A program made the position numbers and the translations under genes. Shown here piece after piece: positions 1 to 8,357 of a stretch of DNA of 51,708 nt. Source of the stretch: Stieleria sedimenti (GTDB lineage Bacteria; Planctomycetota; Planctomycetia; Pirellulales; Pirellulaceae); the NCBI RefSeq assembly GCF_025060895.1, contig NZ_JANZKV010000020.1:1-51708 (forward strand), given 5' to 3'. The notes beneath the pieces were generated by a model. That model saw only the letters and a program-made list of their open reading frames with translations, was not told the origin of the DNA and did not search any database. Each line of letters begins with the position of its first letter. Position 1 is the stretch's first letter.

Positions 1-90
1 ACGACGGCCCTTCCGGGCGGTCGCGTGTCGCTGCTTTGCAGCGACCGGGAGATCGCCTAAAGGCTAAACGCCAACGTACGCTACGATCGA
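1..90. other. Window edge, no gene recognised
   Basis: GC-rich sequence before the end of the first minus-strand gene. I see no convincing coding frame, RNA gene or repeat here. Confidence 0.4.
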
Positions 91-837
91 TCAACCATTT
101 TCCCCCTGCCCATGCCACAGCGAATCCTCCGTCGTCAGTCCCGAGAGGGCTCGGGCGACGATGGCGGTGCGGCGAAGGGCGTCGTGCAGCGGTTCGGCCC
201 AGGGGCCGTGGTGGGCTCGTTGCCAAGCGTCCCTGGCCAAGGCGATCGCTTGAACGTCGCCGTCGCCGTCGAGCGGATCGGCCGGAAGCTGGTCGTAATA
301 GGATCGAAACATGGTCGTTGCGGCAAAGAACGAACGCATGCCGTATCGGTCGGCCAATGCCGCTTGAAGCCTGAGGCAGGCGTGCTCGTGGAACTTTTTG
401 GACGGATCAAAACTTTGCAGCCCCCAGTCCGGCTGGTGCACACATTCGGGGCCTTCGCAGAGGGCGTGGCAGATTTCGTGCAGAATCATCTGCGCCAGCG
501 AGTCGTCCGGGTCCAAGGTTTCGGGCGTCCCGATCGTCAGCACGCCGCACCCATCCCACGATGCGTTCACTTCCGCACTTCGCTCGATCCGTATGCCCAT
601 GCGGCCGGCGGCGTGAATCCAGATCAGCCCCAGGGGGTCGGCGTAGCTCTTGTCGATCTTTCGCAACGGGCACTCGTCTGGTCGGGTGGCACAATCAGGC
701 CTGCAGTCGGACCGCCATCGTGTGCCGAAACCTGCGGCCGCGTCAACGGGAGCGCTAGCCAGCAACGGTTGTTCGTTTCGTTCACGACCGTTTTCAGTTT
801 GTCGATCGATTCGCTTGTGGTCGCGTTGGCCACGCAA
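91..837 (-). CDS. Hypothetical protein with HEICH (HExxH) metallopeptidase-like motif
   Basis: A 248-residue protein of unknown function. What is visible is an HExxH motif, H120-E-I-C-H124, preceded by a hydrophobic stretch (AQMIL), as in the active-site helix of zinc metallopeptidases. Downstream lies a cysteine/histidine-rich piece (CEGPECVH) and then H150-E-H152, which could offer a third metal ligand. A cysteine cluster (C45, C49, C56) precedes the motif. No signal peptide or membrane segment is evident. The first in-frame start after an upstream stop is a TTG at 837, and there is no ATG until well into the protein, so the start is uncertain. Family assignment beyond an HExxH motif would be a guess. 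Confidence 0.65.
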   Translation of the reverse strand: MRGQRDHKRIDRQTENGRERNEQPLLASAPVDAAAGFGTRWRSDCRPDCATRPDECPLRKIDKSYADPLGLIWIHAAGRMGIRIERSAEVNASWDGCGVLTIGTPETLDPDDSLAQMILHEICHALCEGPECVHQPDWGLQSFDPSKKFHEHACLRLQAALADRYGMRSFFAATTMFRSYYDQLPADPLDGDGDVQAIALARDAWQRAHHGPWAEPLHDALRRTAIVARALSGLTTEDSLWHGQGENG

Positions 838-985
838 GCGACGCTGTGGGGCGGCAATTCAACACGTGTAGTGAAAACGACTACATGAAAATCGCCTTTT
901 TTGAGACTTTCGGCTGCTTCAGACAGCGGTAGTTTCCTTCGGTATTCGCTCGACCTCGCCGTTTCCCAGTCACAAGAGGGAATTC
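838..985. other. Divergent intergenic region with a small inverted repeat
   Basis: This gap separates two divergently read genes and should hold both promoters. A short inverted repeat, GTAGT and ACTAC around GAAAACG, lies at 870-886, just upstream of the TTG start of the minus-strand gene, and could be an operator. I do not see a clear -35/-10 pair. Confidence 0.35.
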
Positions 986-1219
986 ATGAGACAAGAAAAA
1001 GCAGCATTGCCGCGGAACAAGACGATTGCGCAGCTCAGGCGATTGCGAAAAATGGGTTGTGAATTCATCCGGACCGACGACGACGGTGAATCCTGGATCG
1101 GGACCACGGACGCGGACGACGGGGTTCCAATCGACTTGCTGATCATCAGCGGGGGATTCCGAGGGAAGATCGTGATGCCATGCGAAACGTTGCTCAAATT
1201 ATCCGAGACGTTTGACTGA
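986..1219 (+). CDS. Small conserved-looking hypothetical protein (77 aa)
   Basis: A 77-residue protein that I do not recognise. It starts at an ATG preceded by AGAGGGAA, a good ribosome binding site at normal spacing. The N-terminal third is basic (K/R-rich, KTIAQLRRLRKMG) and could form a helix. The rest alternates acidic loops (TDDDGE, TDADDG) with short hydrophobic strands (IDLLIIS, GKIVMP), suggesting a compact alpha/beta fold. No signal peptide, membrane segment or metal-binding motif is visible. It lies upstream of the threonine synthase gene with its own spacing, so the two need not be co-transcribed. Confidence 0.6.
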   Translation: MRQEKAALPRNKTIAQLRRLRKMGCEFIRTDDDGESWIGTTDADDGVPIDLLIISGGFRGKIVMPCETLLKLSETFD

Positions 1220-1359
1220 AGGTCGTTTCTGCGACGACAGCGCTCAGGCGACAGCGCCGCGTCTGGGAGGGCATCAGCCGGGATCGTCTTGTCTCGCCCA
1301 AGCCACGCTGTGGGGCGTGCAACACGGCTGATCCGGCGGTCATTCAATTCACTTGCCCT

Positions 1360-1388
1360 TTGCCAGATCTGGTCGGTTTGGACATAAT
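1360..1388 (+). promoter_or_regulatory. Candidate sigma-70-type promoter of threonine synthase
   Basis: TTGCCA at 1360-1365 and CATAAT at 1383-1388 are separated by 17 bp; each matches the consensus hexamer at 5 of 6 positions. Transcription would start near 1395, giving a leader of about 27 nt before the ATG at 1422. Read by eye only. Confidence 0.5.
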
Positions 1389-1421
1389 GCGGTCTTATTC
1401 TGCACTTACCGGGATTTCACC

Positions 1422-2783
1422 ATGTCGTCCGCTGTCGAGTCCAAGTCGGATCTAGAGAACCAGACTGTTTATTTTCGATGCATCGCGGGTTGCTCCGCCA
1501 AGCACTCGATCTTCGACGTCATCTATACCTGCCCGTCCTGTGGCAGTCTGCTGGAGGTGCATCACGAGCGAGAGCCACTGCGGAAACGCAACCCCTACCA
1601 GTGGCAGCAACTGTTCGACTCCCGCGCCAGCACCTCGGATTGGCCCTACGGCAGCGGCGTCTGGGGCATGCGTGAGTGGGTGATCCCCTCGCTGGCTGAC
1701 GAAAACGTCGTCAGCATGTTCGAAGGAAACTCCAATTTATTCTGGGCCGAGCGATTGGGTCAGCAGTTGGGCGTCCCGGACTTGTGGATCAAGTTGTGCG
1801 GCAACAGCCACACCGGAAGTTTTAAAGACCTCGGCATGACGGTCTTGGTCAGCGTCGTCAAGCAGATGATGGCACAGGGCAGTCCGGTCAAAGCGGTCGC
1901 CTGCGCCAGCACCGGGGACACCAGTGCCGCGCTGGCCGCCTACGCGGCCTATGCCGGAATCCCCGCGGTCATCTTCTTGCCCGCCGGCAAGGTCAGCACC
2001 GCACAGCTGATTCAGCCGGTCGCCAACGGCGCCCACGTCCTGGCACTGGACACCGACTTTGACGGCTGCATGAAAATCGTCCAGGAAGTGACCCAGGACA
2101 ATTCGATCTACCTGGCCAATTCGATGAACAGTCTGCGGATCGAAGGCCAAAAGACGGTGGGCATCGAAATCGTTCGGCAATTCGATTGGGAAGTGCCCGA
2201 TTGGATCGTGATCCCGGTGGGCAACCTGGGCAACATCAGCGCACTCCACAAGGGATTTCGGTTGATGCTGGACTTGGGGTTGATCAGCCGCATGCCCCGC
2301 CTGGTCGCCGCCCAAGCGGCCAAGGCGAATCCGTTTTATGAATCCTACAAGAACGGATTCAAAGAGAAGATTCGCGTGACGGCCCAGGACACACTGGCCA
2401 ACGCCATCCGGATTGGTGACCCGGTCAGTTACGCCAAAGCGGAACGGGCGATCGTGGAAACCGACGGAATCGTGGAACAAGCGACCGAAGACGAGTTGGC
2501 CGCGGCGGCCGCCCACGCGGACTTGACCGGCATGTTCACCTGCCCCCATACCGGCGTCGCACTGGCCGTGCTGAGTAAGCTGATCAAGCGGGGCGTGATC
2601 AAGTCGGACGACAAGACGGTCGTGATCAGCACCGCCCACGGTCTAAAGTTCACCGATTTCAAGGTCGCCTATCACGAATCCCGGCTCGACGAGGTGACCA
2701 GCCAATACGCCAACCCCGCGGTTCATCTGCCCGCCGACGCCGACGCGGTGAGAGCCGAAATCGAAAAACGCCTCGGTCATTAA
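1422..2783 (+). CDS. thrC: Threonine synthase
   Basis: PLP-dependent enzyme that converts O-phosphohomoserine to threonine, the last step of threonine biosynthesis, in the cytoplasm. The 453-residue protein has the extended N-terminal part seen in many bacterial and archaeal forms, with paired cysteines (C20..C24 and CPSC near residues 37-40) resembling a zinc ribbon. The PLP lysine is K135 in the family motif HTGSFKDLG. Glycine-rich phosphate-binding segments ([11 protein letters not shown] and IPVGNLGN) follow in the expected order. The reading frame extends upstream to a TTG at 1353, but the ATG at 1422 is preferred because it sits just after a good promoter and begins the conserved sequence. 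Confidence 0.92.
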   Translation: MSSAVESKSDLENQTVYFRCIAGCSAKHSIFDVIYTCPSCGSLLEVHHEREPLRKRNPYQWQQLFDSRASTSDWPYGSGVWGMREWVIPSLADENVVSMFEGNSNLFWAERLGQQLGVPDLWIKLCGNSHTGSFKDLGMTVLVSVVKQMMAQGSPVKAVACASTGDTSAALAAYAAYAGIPAVIFLPAGKVSTAQLIQPVANGAHVLALDTDFDGCMKIVQEVTQDNSIYLANSMNSLRIEGQKTVGIEIVRQFDWEVPDWIVIPVGNLGNISALHKGFRLMLDLGLISRMPRLVAAQAAKANPFYESYKNGFKEKIRVTAQDTLANAIRIGDPVSYAKAERAIVETDGIVEQATEDELAAAAAHADLTGMFTCPHTGVALAVLSKLIKRGVIKSDDKTVVISTAHGLKFTDFKVAYHESRLDEVTSQYANPAVHLPADADAVRAEIEKRLGH

Positions 2784-2787
2784 CCCA

Positions 2788-2840
2788 GTGGCGTAAGCTT
2801 CCAGCTTGCGATCCGTGGTGCAAGCTTCCAGCTTGCGAGT
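2788..2840. repeat. Two tandem short palindromic repeats after thrC
   Basis: Two near-identical copies of a 25-27 bp unit lie directly after the thrC stop. The core is GCAAGCT-TCC-AGCTTGC, a 7-bp stem with a TCC loop; one copy has TAAGCT in the left arm. The same unit recurs at 31027-31050. The stem-TCC-stem design matches the palindromes at 3579 and 10494. The pair could act as a terminator between the convergent thrC and methyltransferase genes. Confidence 0.75.
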
Positions 2841-2852
2841 GCCATGAAACGG

Positions 2853-3542
2853 CTACTGCGTTGCCGCTTTCGTCGCGACGACGATGTAGTGTGGCGTTCG
2901 GGCGGTCTGGTTCCAATGATGAGTCATCTGAACCGACTCGATCGTGAACCCCACCGATTCCAGTAAATACGGGATCGTCGCCATCGACTGGCTGGCCGAC
3001 AACGGCAACACGTCGACTTCGTCGGTCCAGTCGCCGACATAGGAATCGCGTCCGAACAGGCCGTCGATGATCACCACGTGACCGCCCGCGCGTAACCAAT
3101 GGTGCCAGTTGCGAAACGCGGCCAGCGGATCAAACAAGCTGCTGACCACTTTTCGGGAAGTGATGACGTCAAAACTTGAGTCGGCGAACAGCGCTCGGTC
3201 GTCGTCGTGGTCGCAGGAGCCAACGATTGGTTTCACACGTTTGAGTTTCGGTTTCGTTTTTAGCCGCTCCAACATCGATGGAGATGGCTCCAACGCCGTG
3301 ATCGCTCCGACCGGCAATTCGATCAACGCAGCACACATGGCGCCCGTGCCTGCCCCGACGTCCAAGACATCAGCGTTTTCGGGCAACGTGCAAACGCATT
3401 GCAAATCCGCCAACAAAACAGACTGCATCTCCGCGGACAAGGTTCCCAACCCGAGGAAGTGATCGTATTCCTCTGCAGCCGATCGGTCGTACCTGCCTAC
3501 ACTGCGGCCCCGTGCGGCCTGTCGATCGTTTTTCCAATCCAT
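2853..3542 (-). CDS. Class I SAM-dependent methyltransferase
   Basis: A 229-residue cytoplasmic protein with the fold of S-adenosylmethionine-dependent methyltransferases (Methyltransf_11/25 type). Motif I is VLDVGAGTGAMC near residues 59-70, and the acidic residue at the end of strand beta2 is in ALEPSPSM. The post-motif segments (FDVITSRKVVSSLFDP, then LRAGGHVVIIDG) are typical of UbiE/COQ5-like enzymes. The start is an ATG at 3542. The substrate cannot be told from sequence. It converges with thrC and lies divergently from nothing obvious; a palindrome at 3579-3602 separates it from the upstream repeat-protein gene on the same strand. Confidence 0.85.
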   Translation of the reverse strand: MDWKNDRQAARGRSVGRYDRSAAEEYDHFLGLGTLSAEMQSVLLADLQCVCTLPENADVLDVGAGTGAMCAALIELPVGAITALEPSPSMLERLKTKPKLKRVKPIVGSCDHDDDRALFADSSFDVITSRKVVSSLFDPLAAFRNWHHWLRAGGHVVIIDGLFGRDSYVGDWTDEVDVLPLSASQSMATIPYLLESVGFTIESVQMTHHWNQTARTPHYIVVATKAATQ

Positions 3543-3578
3543 TGCATCGAAGTGTTGGCTGAGGCGGCTGACTCTGCA

Positions 3579-3602
3579 CGGACAGGCTGGAAGCCTGGTC
3601 CG
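3579..3602. repeat. Short palindromic repeat (stem-GGA-stem)
   Basis: A hairpin with arms CGGACAGGCT and AGCCTGGTCCG around GGA (TCC on the other strand), one bulged base apart from perfect. It has the same architecture as the palindromes at 10494-10520 and 25996-26019. It lies between two minus-strand genes and could terminate the upstream one. Confidence 0.65.
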
Positions 3603-3620
3603 TTTGGCATCCCTTCGATG

Positions 3621-4085
3621 TCACTTGGCCGAGAGTGCCGGTTTGGGAGTGTAGCCGCGCAGGGCCGGCCGGGGCGTGTAACCGCGGAGCGCGGGTTGGG
3701 GTGTGTAGCCGCGCAGCGCGGGACCGGGAGCGTAACCATAGAGTGCCGGTCGGGGCGTCCAGCCGTACAGTGCCGGTCGCGGCACGTAACCCTGCAGTGC
3801 GGGGCGAGGTCTGTAGCCGCGGAGCGCCGGTTGCGGCACATAGCCACGCAGCGCCGGTTGCGGCACGTAGCCATCGAGTGCGGGACGAAACCGATTGGTC
3901 TGGGCCGACTGCGTAGCCTGCGTAGCCGTCTGCTGAGACAGCCGTTGTTGCCGGCGCATTTCCAACGCATCCTCGCGACGCTGCTGGAGCCGAGCTCGAT
4001 ATTCAGCAAACTTTTGTGGATCTCCCTCGGCCCAGGCGTCCTGGCTGAGGATTGCGAGTGCAGTGATCAATAAAATCGATCTCAT
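3621..4085 (-). CDS. Secreted protein with tandem nonapeptide repeats (PALxGYxPx)
   Basis: A 154-residue protein with an N-terminal signal peptide ([19 protein letters not shown], cleavage likely after AWA). A charged Q/R-rich segment (residues 22-60) follows that may form a helix or coiled coil. From P68 nine tandem copies of a 9-residue unit, consensus P-A-L-R-G-Y-T/V-P-R/Q, run to residue 148, and a tenth breaks off as PAL-SAK at the C-terminus. Variation is confined to positions 4, 6, 7 and 9; glycine, leucine and the prolines are invariant. The proline/tyrosine/arginine-rich array suggests an extended, possibly surface- or wall-associated chain. I know no named family for it. Confidence 0.8.
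   Translation of the reverse strand: MRSILLITALAILSQDAWAEGDPQKFAEYRARLQQRREDALEMRRQQRLSQQTATQATQSAQTNRFRPALDGYVPQPALRGYVPQPALRGYRPRPALQGYVPRPALYGWTPRPALYGYAPGPALRGYTPQPALRGYTPRPALRGYTPKPALSAK
3633..3884 (-). repeat. 27-bp tandem repeat array coding for nonapeptides
   Basis: Nine full 27-bp units and one partial unit encode PALxGYxPx. The units differ at several codons, so the array is not a very recent expansion. Confidence 0.85.
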
Positions 4086-4338
4086 GGCTCAATTCCAGGG
4101 TCGTTTGGGGGGCGGGGCGGGACGAGGCTGCAAGGTTGCCGCAGCCCGTAGTGGGGGATCGAGTTTGTTCTATTGTAGGCGCGCGGCCAGTCCGGGATCC
4201 ACTCCGAAAAGCCGGCGATCACCGAAACACGGGGCCGGCAAACGCGGCGCACCCCACTCGAGGGCATGTAGAATACGACGATTGCTGTCGTTTTTCATGC
4301 CCCGATGGCACTCACGTATCACTCGCTTTGGACCTCCG
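4086..4338. other. Divergent intergenic region
   Basis: Gap between the nonapeptide-repeat gene and the propeller gene, expected to hold both promoters. The plus-strand frame stays open through most of it, so an earlier start of the propeller gene (for example ATG 4297) cannot be excluded. No repeat is seen. Confidence 0.35.
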
Positions 4339-5964
4339 ATGATTGTCAGAACCGGATGGCTGATCGCTGGACTTTTACTTTTTGGGGACGGTCTGCTGCG
4401 GGCCGACGATCTCGGGGGCGACGACCACTGGCATCAAGCGGCCGGGCCAAACGGCAACTGGCAGACCGACGGCCGCGCACCGTTGCGTTGGAGCGTGACG
4501 CGGGAGGAGAGCATTCGCTGGCGGACCGCTCTGCCCGAGGCCGGGATGAGCAACGTCACCGTTTGGGGAGACCGCTTGTTTGTGACGACCCATGTGCCGA
4601 TTCAAACGCCGGAGCAGAAGAACGCGGTCACCGACATCATCGGTTTCTGCCTGGACGCAGACACGGGCAAAAGGCTTTGGCAGGCGACGTTGCCGGGTAG
4701 CGTCTTCATCTCGCTGGCCGGCGGATTCACCGACGGAACGGTGTTTGCCCCGATCACCGATGGCCGACACGTTTGGTTTTTCAATCGATGCGGATCGATG
4801 GCGTGTTTCGATTTCGAGGGCAACCAGATCTGGATGCGGGAGTGGACGCCGCGTTTCAAGCACAACAATCGCCAGGCGGAACCGTTTCTGGTGGGCGACA
4901 CGATCTTGTACGTCGAGGTCGCGAACAAAGAGGCCGGGGCGAAGATTCAGAAATGGATCGCACCGGGGAAAAAGTCCGCCGGAACCGCGGTGCCCGCAGG
5001 CGTCGATGAGAAAGACGTTTGGACGTATCTGCACGGCATCGACAAACGAACCGGCAAGGTGCTTTGGCGAGAACAGGTCGGGACCTCGGTGCACAACACG
5101 CCAACGGTTGGCTTGACCGCCGAAGGAAAATGGGCCGTCGCCCATGCCCGCGGTGGGCCCCACGGTCCATTGGAAAAACCATTCGGCCAAAGTCTCACCA
5201 GCCTAGCACCCGGTGAAGCGGGGAAGACGCTTTGGAGCACCGAACTTCAGGGGTACGATCCGTCGTTCGCCTGTCACTGGAACGACCGTTATGTCTTTGG
5301 ATTCCAAAAGGGCAATCATCTGGTGATGGATGCGTCCTCCGGTAAACTGCTCCGCACGCAGCCCTTGTACGACGGTGCGACGGTTTGGAAGTTCGAGCCG
5401 GAACGCGGAAGCTGGACCAAACAAACCGATGTGGCGGTCAAGGCCGGCAAGGGGCATCCGAACACGAATCAGGCCAATCTGGCGGTCGGCCAATGGCATT
5501 GGTTTCTCTCGCACAACGTTCACTACCTGGGGCGGGTGAACGTCGAAACCGGCGCCGTGGAATATCTGGAATTGCCGGCGCAGTTGATGCCCAGTCCGAC
5601 GTCACGCCAACAGGATGTGTTGTTGTGGGGAAAGGGGAATCCCAACAATCGGCCCACCAATGCGTCTGGATTTGTCGTTGGCGACAAAGGGCACAACGGA
5701 ACGGGCTGGGGCCACATTTCGGCGGCCAGTCCGACATTGGTGGGTCGCTATTTGTTTTTACCCGTCGTGACGGGGACGGTCTACGTGATCGACACTCAGG
5801 TCGAACAACTTTCGCCGGATGCCCTCGTCGCCGTCAATGACCTCGGCCCTGGCGGAGAAACCTGGACGCTGGCATCACTGACCTATGCAACGGGGCGTCT
5901 TTACGCTCACACGATGAAAGAGATCGTCTGCATCGAAGCCGACGATGGATCGCTGGGGAAATGA
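4339..5964 (+). CDS. Exported PQQ-like beta-propeller protein
   Basis: A 541-residue protein of the PQQ/BamB-like beta-propeller type common in planctomycetes. The ATG at 4339 begins a clear signal peptide ([22 protein letters not shown]), so export is expected; an ATG at 4297 would add 14 residues. Propeller blades are marked by strand motifs of the form D-x-x-T-G-K-x-L-W (DTGKRLW, RTGKVLW, TVYVID). No catalytic motif of the quinoprotein dehydrogenases is evident, so a binding or scaffold role is as likely as an enzymatic one. The kinase gene follows 142 bp downstream on the same strand and may be co-transcribed. Confidence 0.82.
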   Translation: MIVRTGWLIAGLLLFGDGLLRADDLGGDDHWHQAAGPNGNWQTDGRAPLRWSVTREESIRWRTALPEAGMSNVTVWGDRLFVTTHVPIQTPEQKNAVTDIIGFCLDADTGKRLWQATLPGSVFISLAGGFTDGTVFAPITDGRHVWFFNRCGSMACFDFEGNQIWMREWTPRFKHNNRQAEPFLVGDTILYVEVANKEAGAKIQKWIAPGKKSAGTAVPAGVDEKDVWTYLHGIDKRTGKVLWREQVGTSVHNTPTVGLTAEGKWAVAHARGGPHGPLEKPFGQSLTSLAPGEAGKTLWSTELQGYDPSFACHWNDRYVFGFQKGNHLVMDASSGKLLRTQPLYDGATVWKFEPERGSWTKQTDVAVKAGKGHPNTNQANLAVGQWHWFLSHNVHYLGRVNVETGAVEYLELPAQLMPSPTSRQQDVLLWGKGNPNNRPTNASGFVVGDKGHNGTGWGHISAASPTLVGRYLFLPVVTGTVYVIDTQVEQLSPDALVAVNDLGPGGETWTLASLTYATGRLYAHTMKEIVCIEADDGSLGK

Positions 5965-6106
5965 GCGGGGACGGGAAACGCAGTCCGCTCGCGTCGGCCA
6001 CGCCGGATTCTTCGTAACACCCACGAAGTCTGGCCGCTTGGTGCATCGTACGGGAGCGTTCGGCGACGCTCATCTCTCCAAAACCGACGATTGCAGGCCC
6101 GGCGAT

Positions 6107-8155
6107 ATGGTCATACTCCAACAAGGCTGCGAGCCGATTCCGGGCTACGTTCTCGCTGAAAAGCTCGGTGAAGGTTCGTTCGGCGTGGTCTGGGCGGCCG
6201 ATGGACCCGGCGAAACCCGCGTCGCGCTCAAGTTTCTCGATCTGCACCAAGCCGGCGGTGCCAAAGAATTCGAGTCGATCTCGGCGATCAAGAACGTTCG
6301 CCATCCCAATTTGTTGCCGATCACCGGTTACTGGCTGTTGGATCAGACGGGAAAGCCGATCCGTGATGGACGAACGAACCGGTTTCGAATGACGCCCTGT
6401 GAGCCGGCGACGTTGGTCATTGCGATGGTGGTCGGCGAAAAAAGTCTGGACGACGTGCTGCAAGACTATCGATCGCGGGGGCAGGCGGGGATTCCCCTGG
6501 CGGAGCTGCTCGACTACGTGGAAGACGCGGCACGCGGATTGGATTTCCTCAATGCGCCCCGCCACGATCTCGGCGACGGACGACGGGTGTCGATCGCCCA
6601 TCGCGACATCAAACCCGACAACATCTTGCTGGTCGGTGACGCCGCGGTGCTCTGCGATTTCGGTGTCGCCCGACCTTGTTATGCCGAATCGATTCGCTCG
6701 ACGGGCATGATCGGTTCACCCGCCTTCATTTCACCGGAAAGCATTTCAGGACATGGTTCGGTCGCCAGTGATCAATACTCCTTGGCGCTGACGTATTACT
6801 ACCTGCGCACCGGCGACCATTCGGTCCAGGCGATCAATCAAGCCACGGCGATCCATTGTCACGTCAGCGGCGAACTGGATTTTTCGAAGGTCGGTGTTGA
6901 CGAACAGAAAGTGCTCGAGCGGGCCACCAGCCTGGACGCGGCATCGCGTTTTGATTCGTGTCGCCAAATGGTTCGCGCCTTGCATCAGGCCGTCGCACAA
7001 TCGTCTGCTGCCGGATCAACGGATCCGGCGTCCCCGATCGCCAAACCCGACGCGATTGCCACCGCGATCGATCCGCGGTTTCAGTCGACGACAGCGGCCG
7101 AAGGTAACGAATTCGCAGCGGTGTCGCCGTTGCCGGGTTCGCACGTCGCACGGACGGGTTCCTGGCGGAAACGAAAGACGGTCAAGCGTCGGCGTTCCCG
7201 CCGCCTGGTCGCGTCGACCGTCATGATCGCACTCGCAGCCCTCTCCATCCAACTTGTCTCGCGCGGTCCCCTGCTGCAAGGTCAACCCCACGCGGGCGAC
7301 AAGCTGCCGATCGCCACTGAACATCCGCCGGTCGACGTAAGTCCCCGTGCCTCCATGCCGATCGATGAATCCGAGACGGGCGAGCTGCTTCTCGCCGATG
7401 ACAGCGCTGCCGTTTTCGCAGTGCCTGTCGTGAGCGAGGACCGCGAGGTGACGCCGCAGAAAGAAACTGACCCTGCCATCGCCGATGCCGATGCCGATGC
7501 CGATGCCGATGCAGAGCAGATCGCGGGTCGCGATCCGACGGTCCTTCAGGTCGTCACCCACATCACGGCTGAGCCAGACGGCGCCACCACCGCCACCGCG
7601 GCCGCGACGGTTGTCGAGCGCTTGCCAGAAACGCTTGCTCCCGCCACATCGACCGACCCTGTCAACGAGACAGATCGAACCATCATTGCCTATCAAAAGC
7701 TCGGCGGGGCATTTTCCCATGATCAGACGGAATTGGATTTATCAGGAACCAAGGTGACGAACGCCGATCTGTCCCGCTTGCGATCCTTGCCGTCGCTGAT
7801 TTCGTTGTCACTCGAAAACACCGCGATCGACAATGAAGGCTTGGCGACGATCGTCGAGCTGCAACCGAATCTGGAAAAACTATTTCTCAGCCACACGAAA
7901 GTGACAGATTCGGGACTGAAGTGTTTGGGGCGGCTTGGCGAATTGGTCTGTTTAGACCTTGCCGGTTGCAAGATCAACGACGCCGGACTGGTGTATTTGC
8001 ATTCGCTGGACGAATTGAAAGCCGTCGGACTGAAATCGACGCGGGTTTCCCGCACCGGGATGGAGCGACTGAGCGAAGCCTTGTCACACCGGGCGGTGAT
8101 TCAAGGACCCGAGTTCAGCCTGTTGGGTGGCAAGCGATTCGATGTGATGCACTGA
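6107..8155 (+). CDS. Membrane Ser/Thr protein kinase with C-terminal LRR-like domain
   Basis: A 682-residue protein. The N-terminal Hanks-type kinase domain (about residues 12-290) is intact: glycine loop GEGSFGVVW, K42 in VALK, catalytic loop H165-R-D167-IKPDN, D184-F-G and an APE-like SPES. A basic stretch (RKRKTVKRRRSRR) then precedes a single membrane segment near residues 367-384. The segment beyond it is low-complexity and includes an ADADADADADA run (458-468). It ends in four or five leucine-rich-repeat-like units (540-655; LDLSGTKVTNADL, LSLENTAIDNEGL, LDLAGCKINDAGL). The likely topology is kinase inside, LRR domain outside, so it may sense an extracytoplasmic ligand. The ATG at 6107 opens the kinase domain closely and is preferred over upstream in-frame starts. 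Confidence 0.9.
   Translation: MVILQQGCEPIPGYVLAEKLGEGSFGVVWAADGPGETRVALKFLDLHQAGGAKEFESISAIKNVRHPNLLPITGYWLLDQTGKPIRDGRTNRFRMTPCEPATLVIAMVVGEKSLDDVLQDYRSRGQAGIPLAELLDYVEDAARGLDFLNAPRHDLGDGRRVSIAHRDIKPDNILLVGDAAVLCDFGVARPCYAESIRSTGMIGSPAFISPESISGHGSVASDQYSLALTYYYLRTGDHSVQAINQATAIHCHVSGELDFSKVGVDEQKVLERATSLDAASRFDSCRQMVRALHQAVAQSSAAGSTDPASPIAKPDAIATAIDPRFQSTTAAEGNEFAAVSPLPGSHVARTGSWRKRKTVKRRRSRRLVASTVMIALAALSIQLVSRGPLLQGQPHAGDKLPIATEHPPVDVSPRASMPIDESETGELLLADDSAAVFAVPVVSEDREVTPQKETDPAIADADADADADAEQIAGRDPTVLQVVTHITAEPDGATTATAAATVVERLPETLAPATSTDPVNETDRTIIAYQKLGGAFSHDQTELDLSGTKVTNADLSRLRSLPSLISLSLENTAIDNEGLATIVELQPNLEKLFLSHTKVTDSGLKCLGRLGELVCLDLAGCKINDAGLVYLHSLDELKAVGLKSTRVSRTGMERLSEALSHRAVIQGPEFSLLGGKRFDVMH
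7483..7511 (+). repeat. GATGCC hexanucleotide microsatellite in the kinase gene
   Basis: About five head-to-tail copies of GCCGAT encode the Asp-Ala run in the extracytoplasmic linker. Gain or loss of units would keep the frame and change linker length. Confidence 0.8.
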
Positions 8156-8190
8156 GTATCGCATACGTCAGCGTTTGTCGAGGAGAAACA

Positions 8191-8226
8191 ATGGAACTGA
8201 CAAAGGGGCTCCTGATGTGCCGCTGA
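8191..8226 (+). CDS. Possible 11-residue leader peptide upstream of the symporter
   Basis: A minimal open frame (MELTKGLLMCR) is preceded by AGGAGA at ideal spacing, a stronger ribosome site than most neighbours have. It sits about 130 nt upstream of the symporter start. It may be a translated leader, or a chance frame next to an A/G-rich stretch. Confidence 0.2.
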   Translation: MELTKGLLMCR

Positions 8227-8357
8227 TCATCGCACCGGCGCGTCGGAAGAGTGTATTCTGTGGGCCCTTCCAAACGATTGCTCACGGTTCGGCAGCAGCG
8301 TCACTGCGTCTTGCTCAACCGCGACGGGTTTGGACAACGCCCACCGGAGTAGAGCTG

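Noticed and set aside
1737-2639. 300-codon open frame on the minus strand
   Set aside because: It lies antisense within thrC. GC-rich third positions of a real gene keep the opposite frames open, and the protein shows no recognisable motif.
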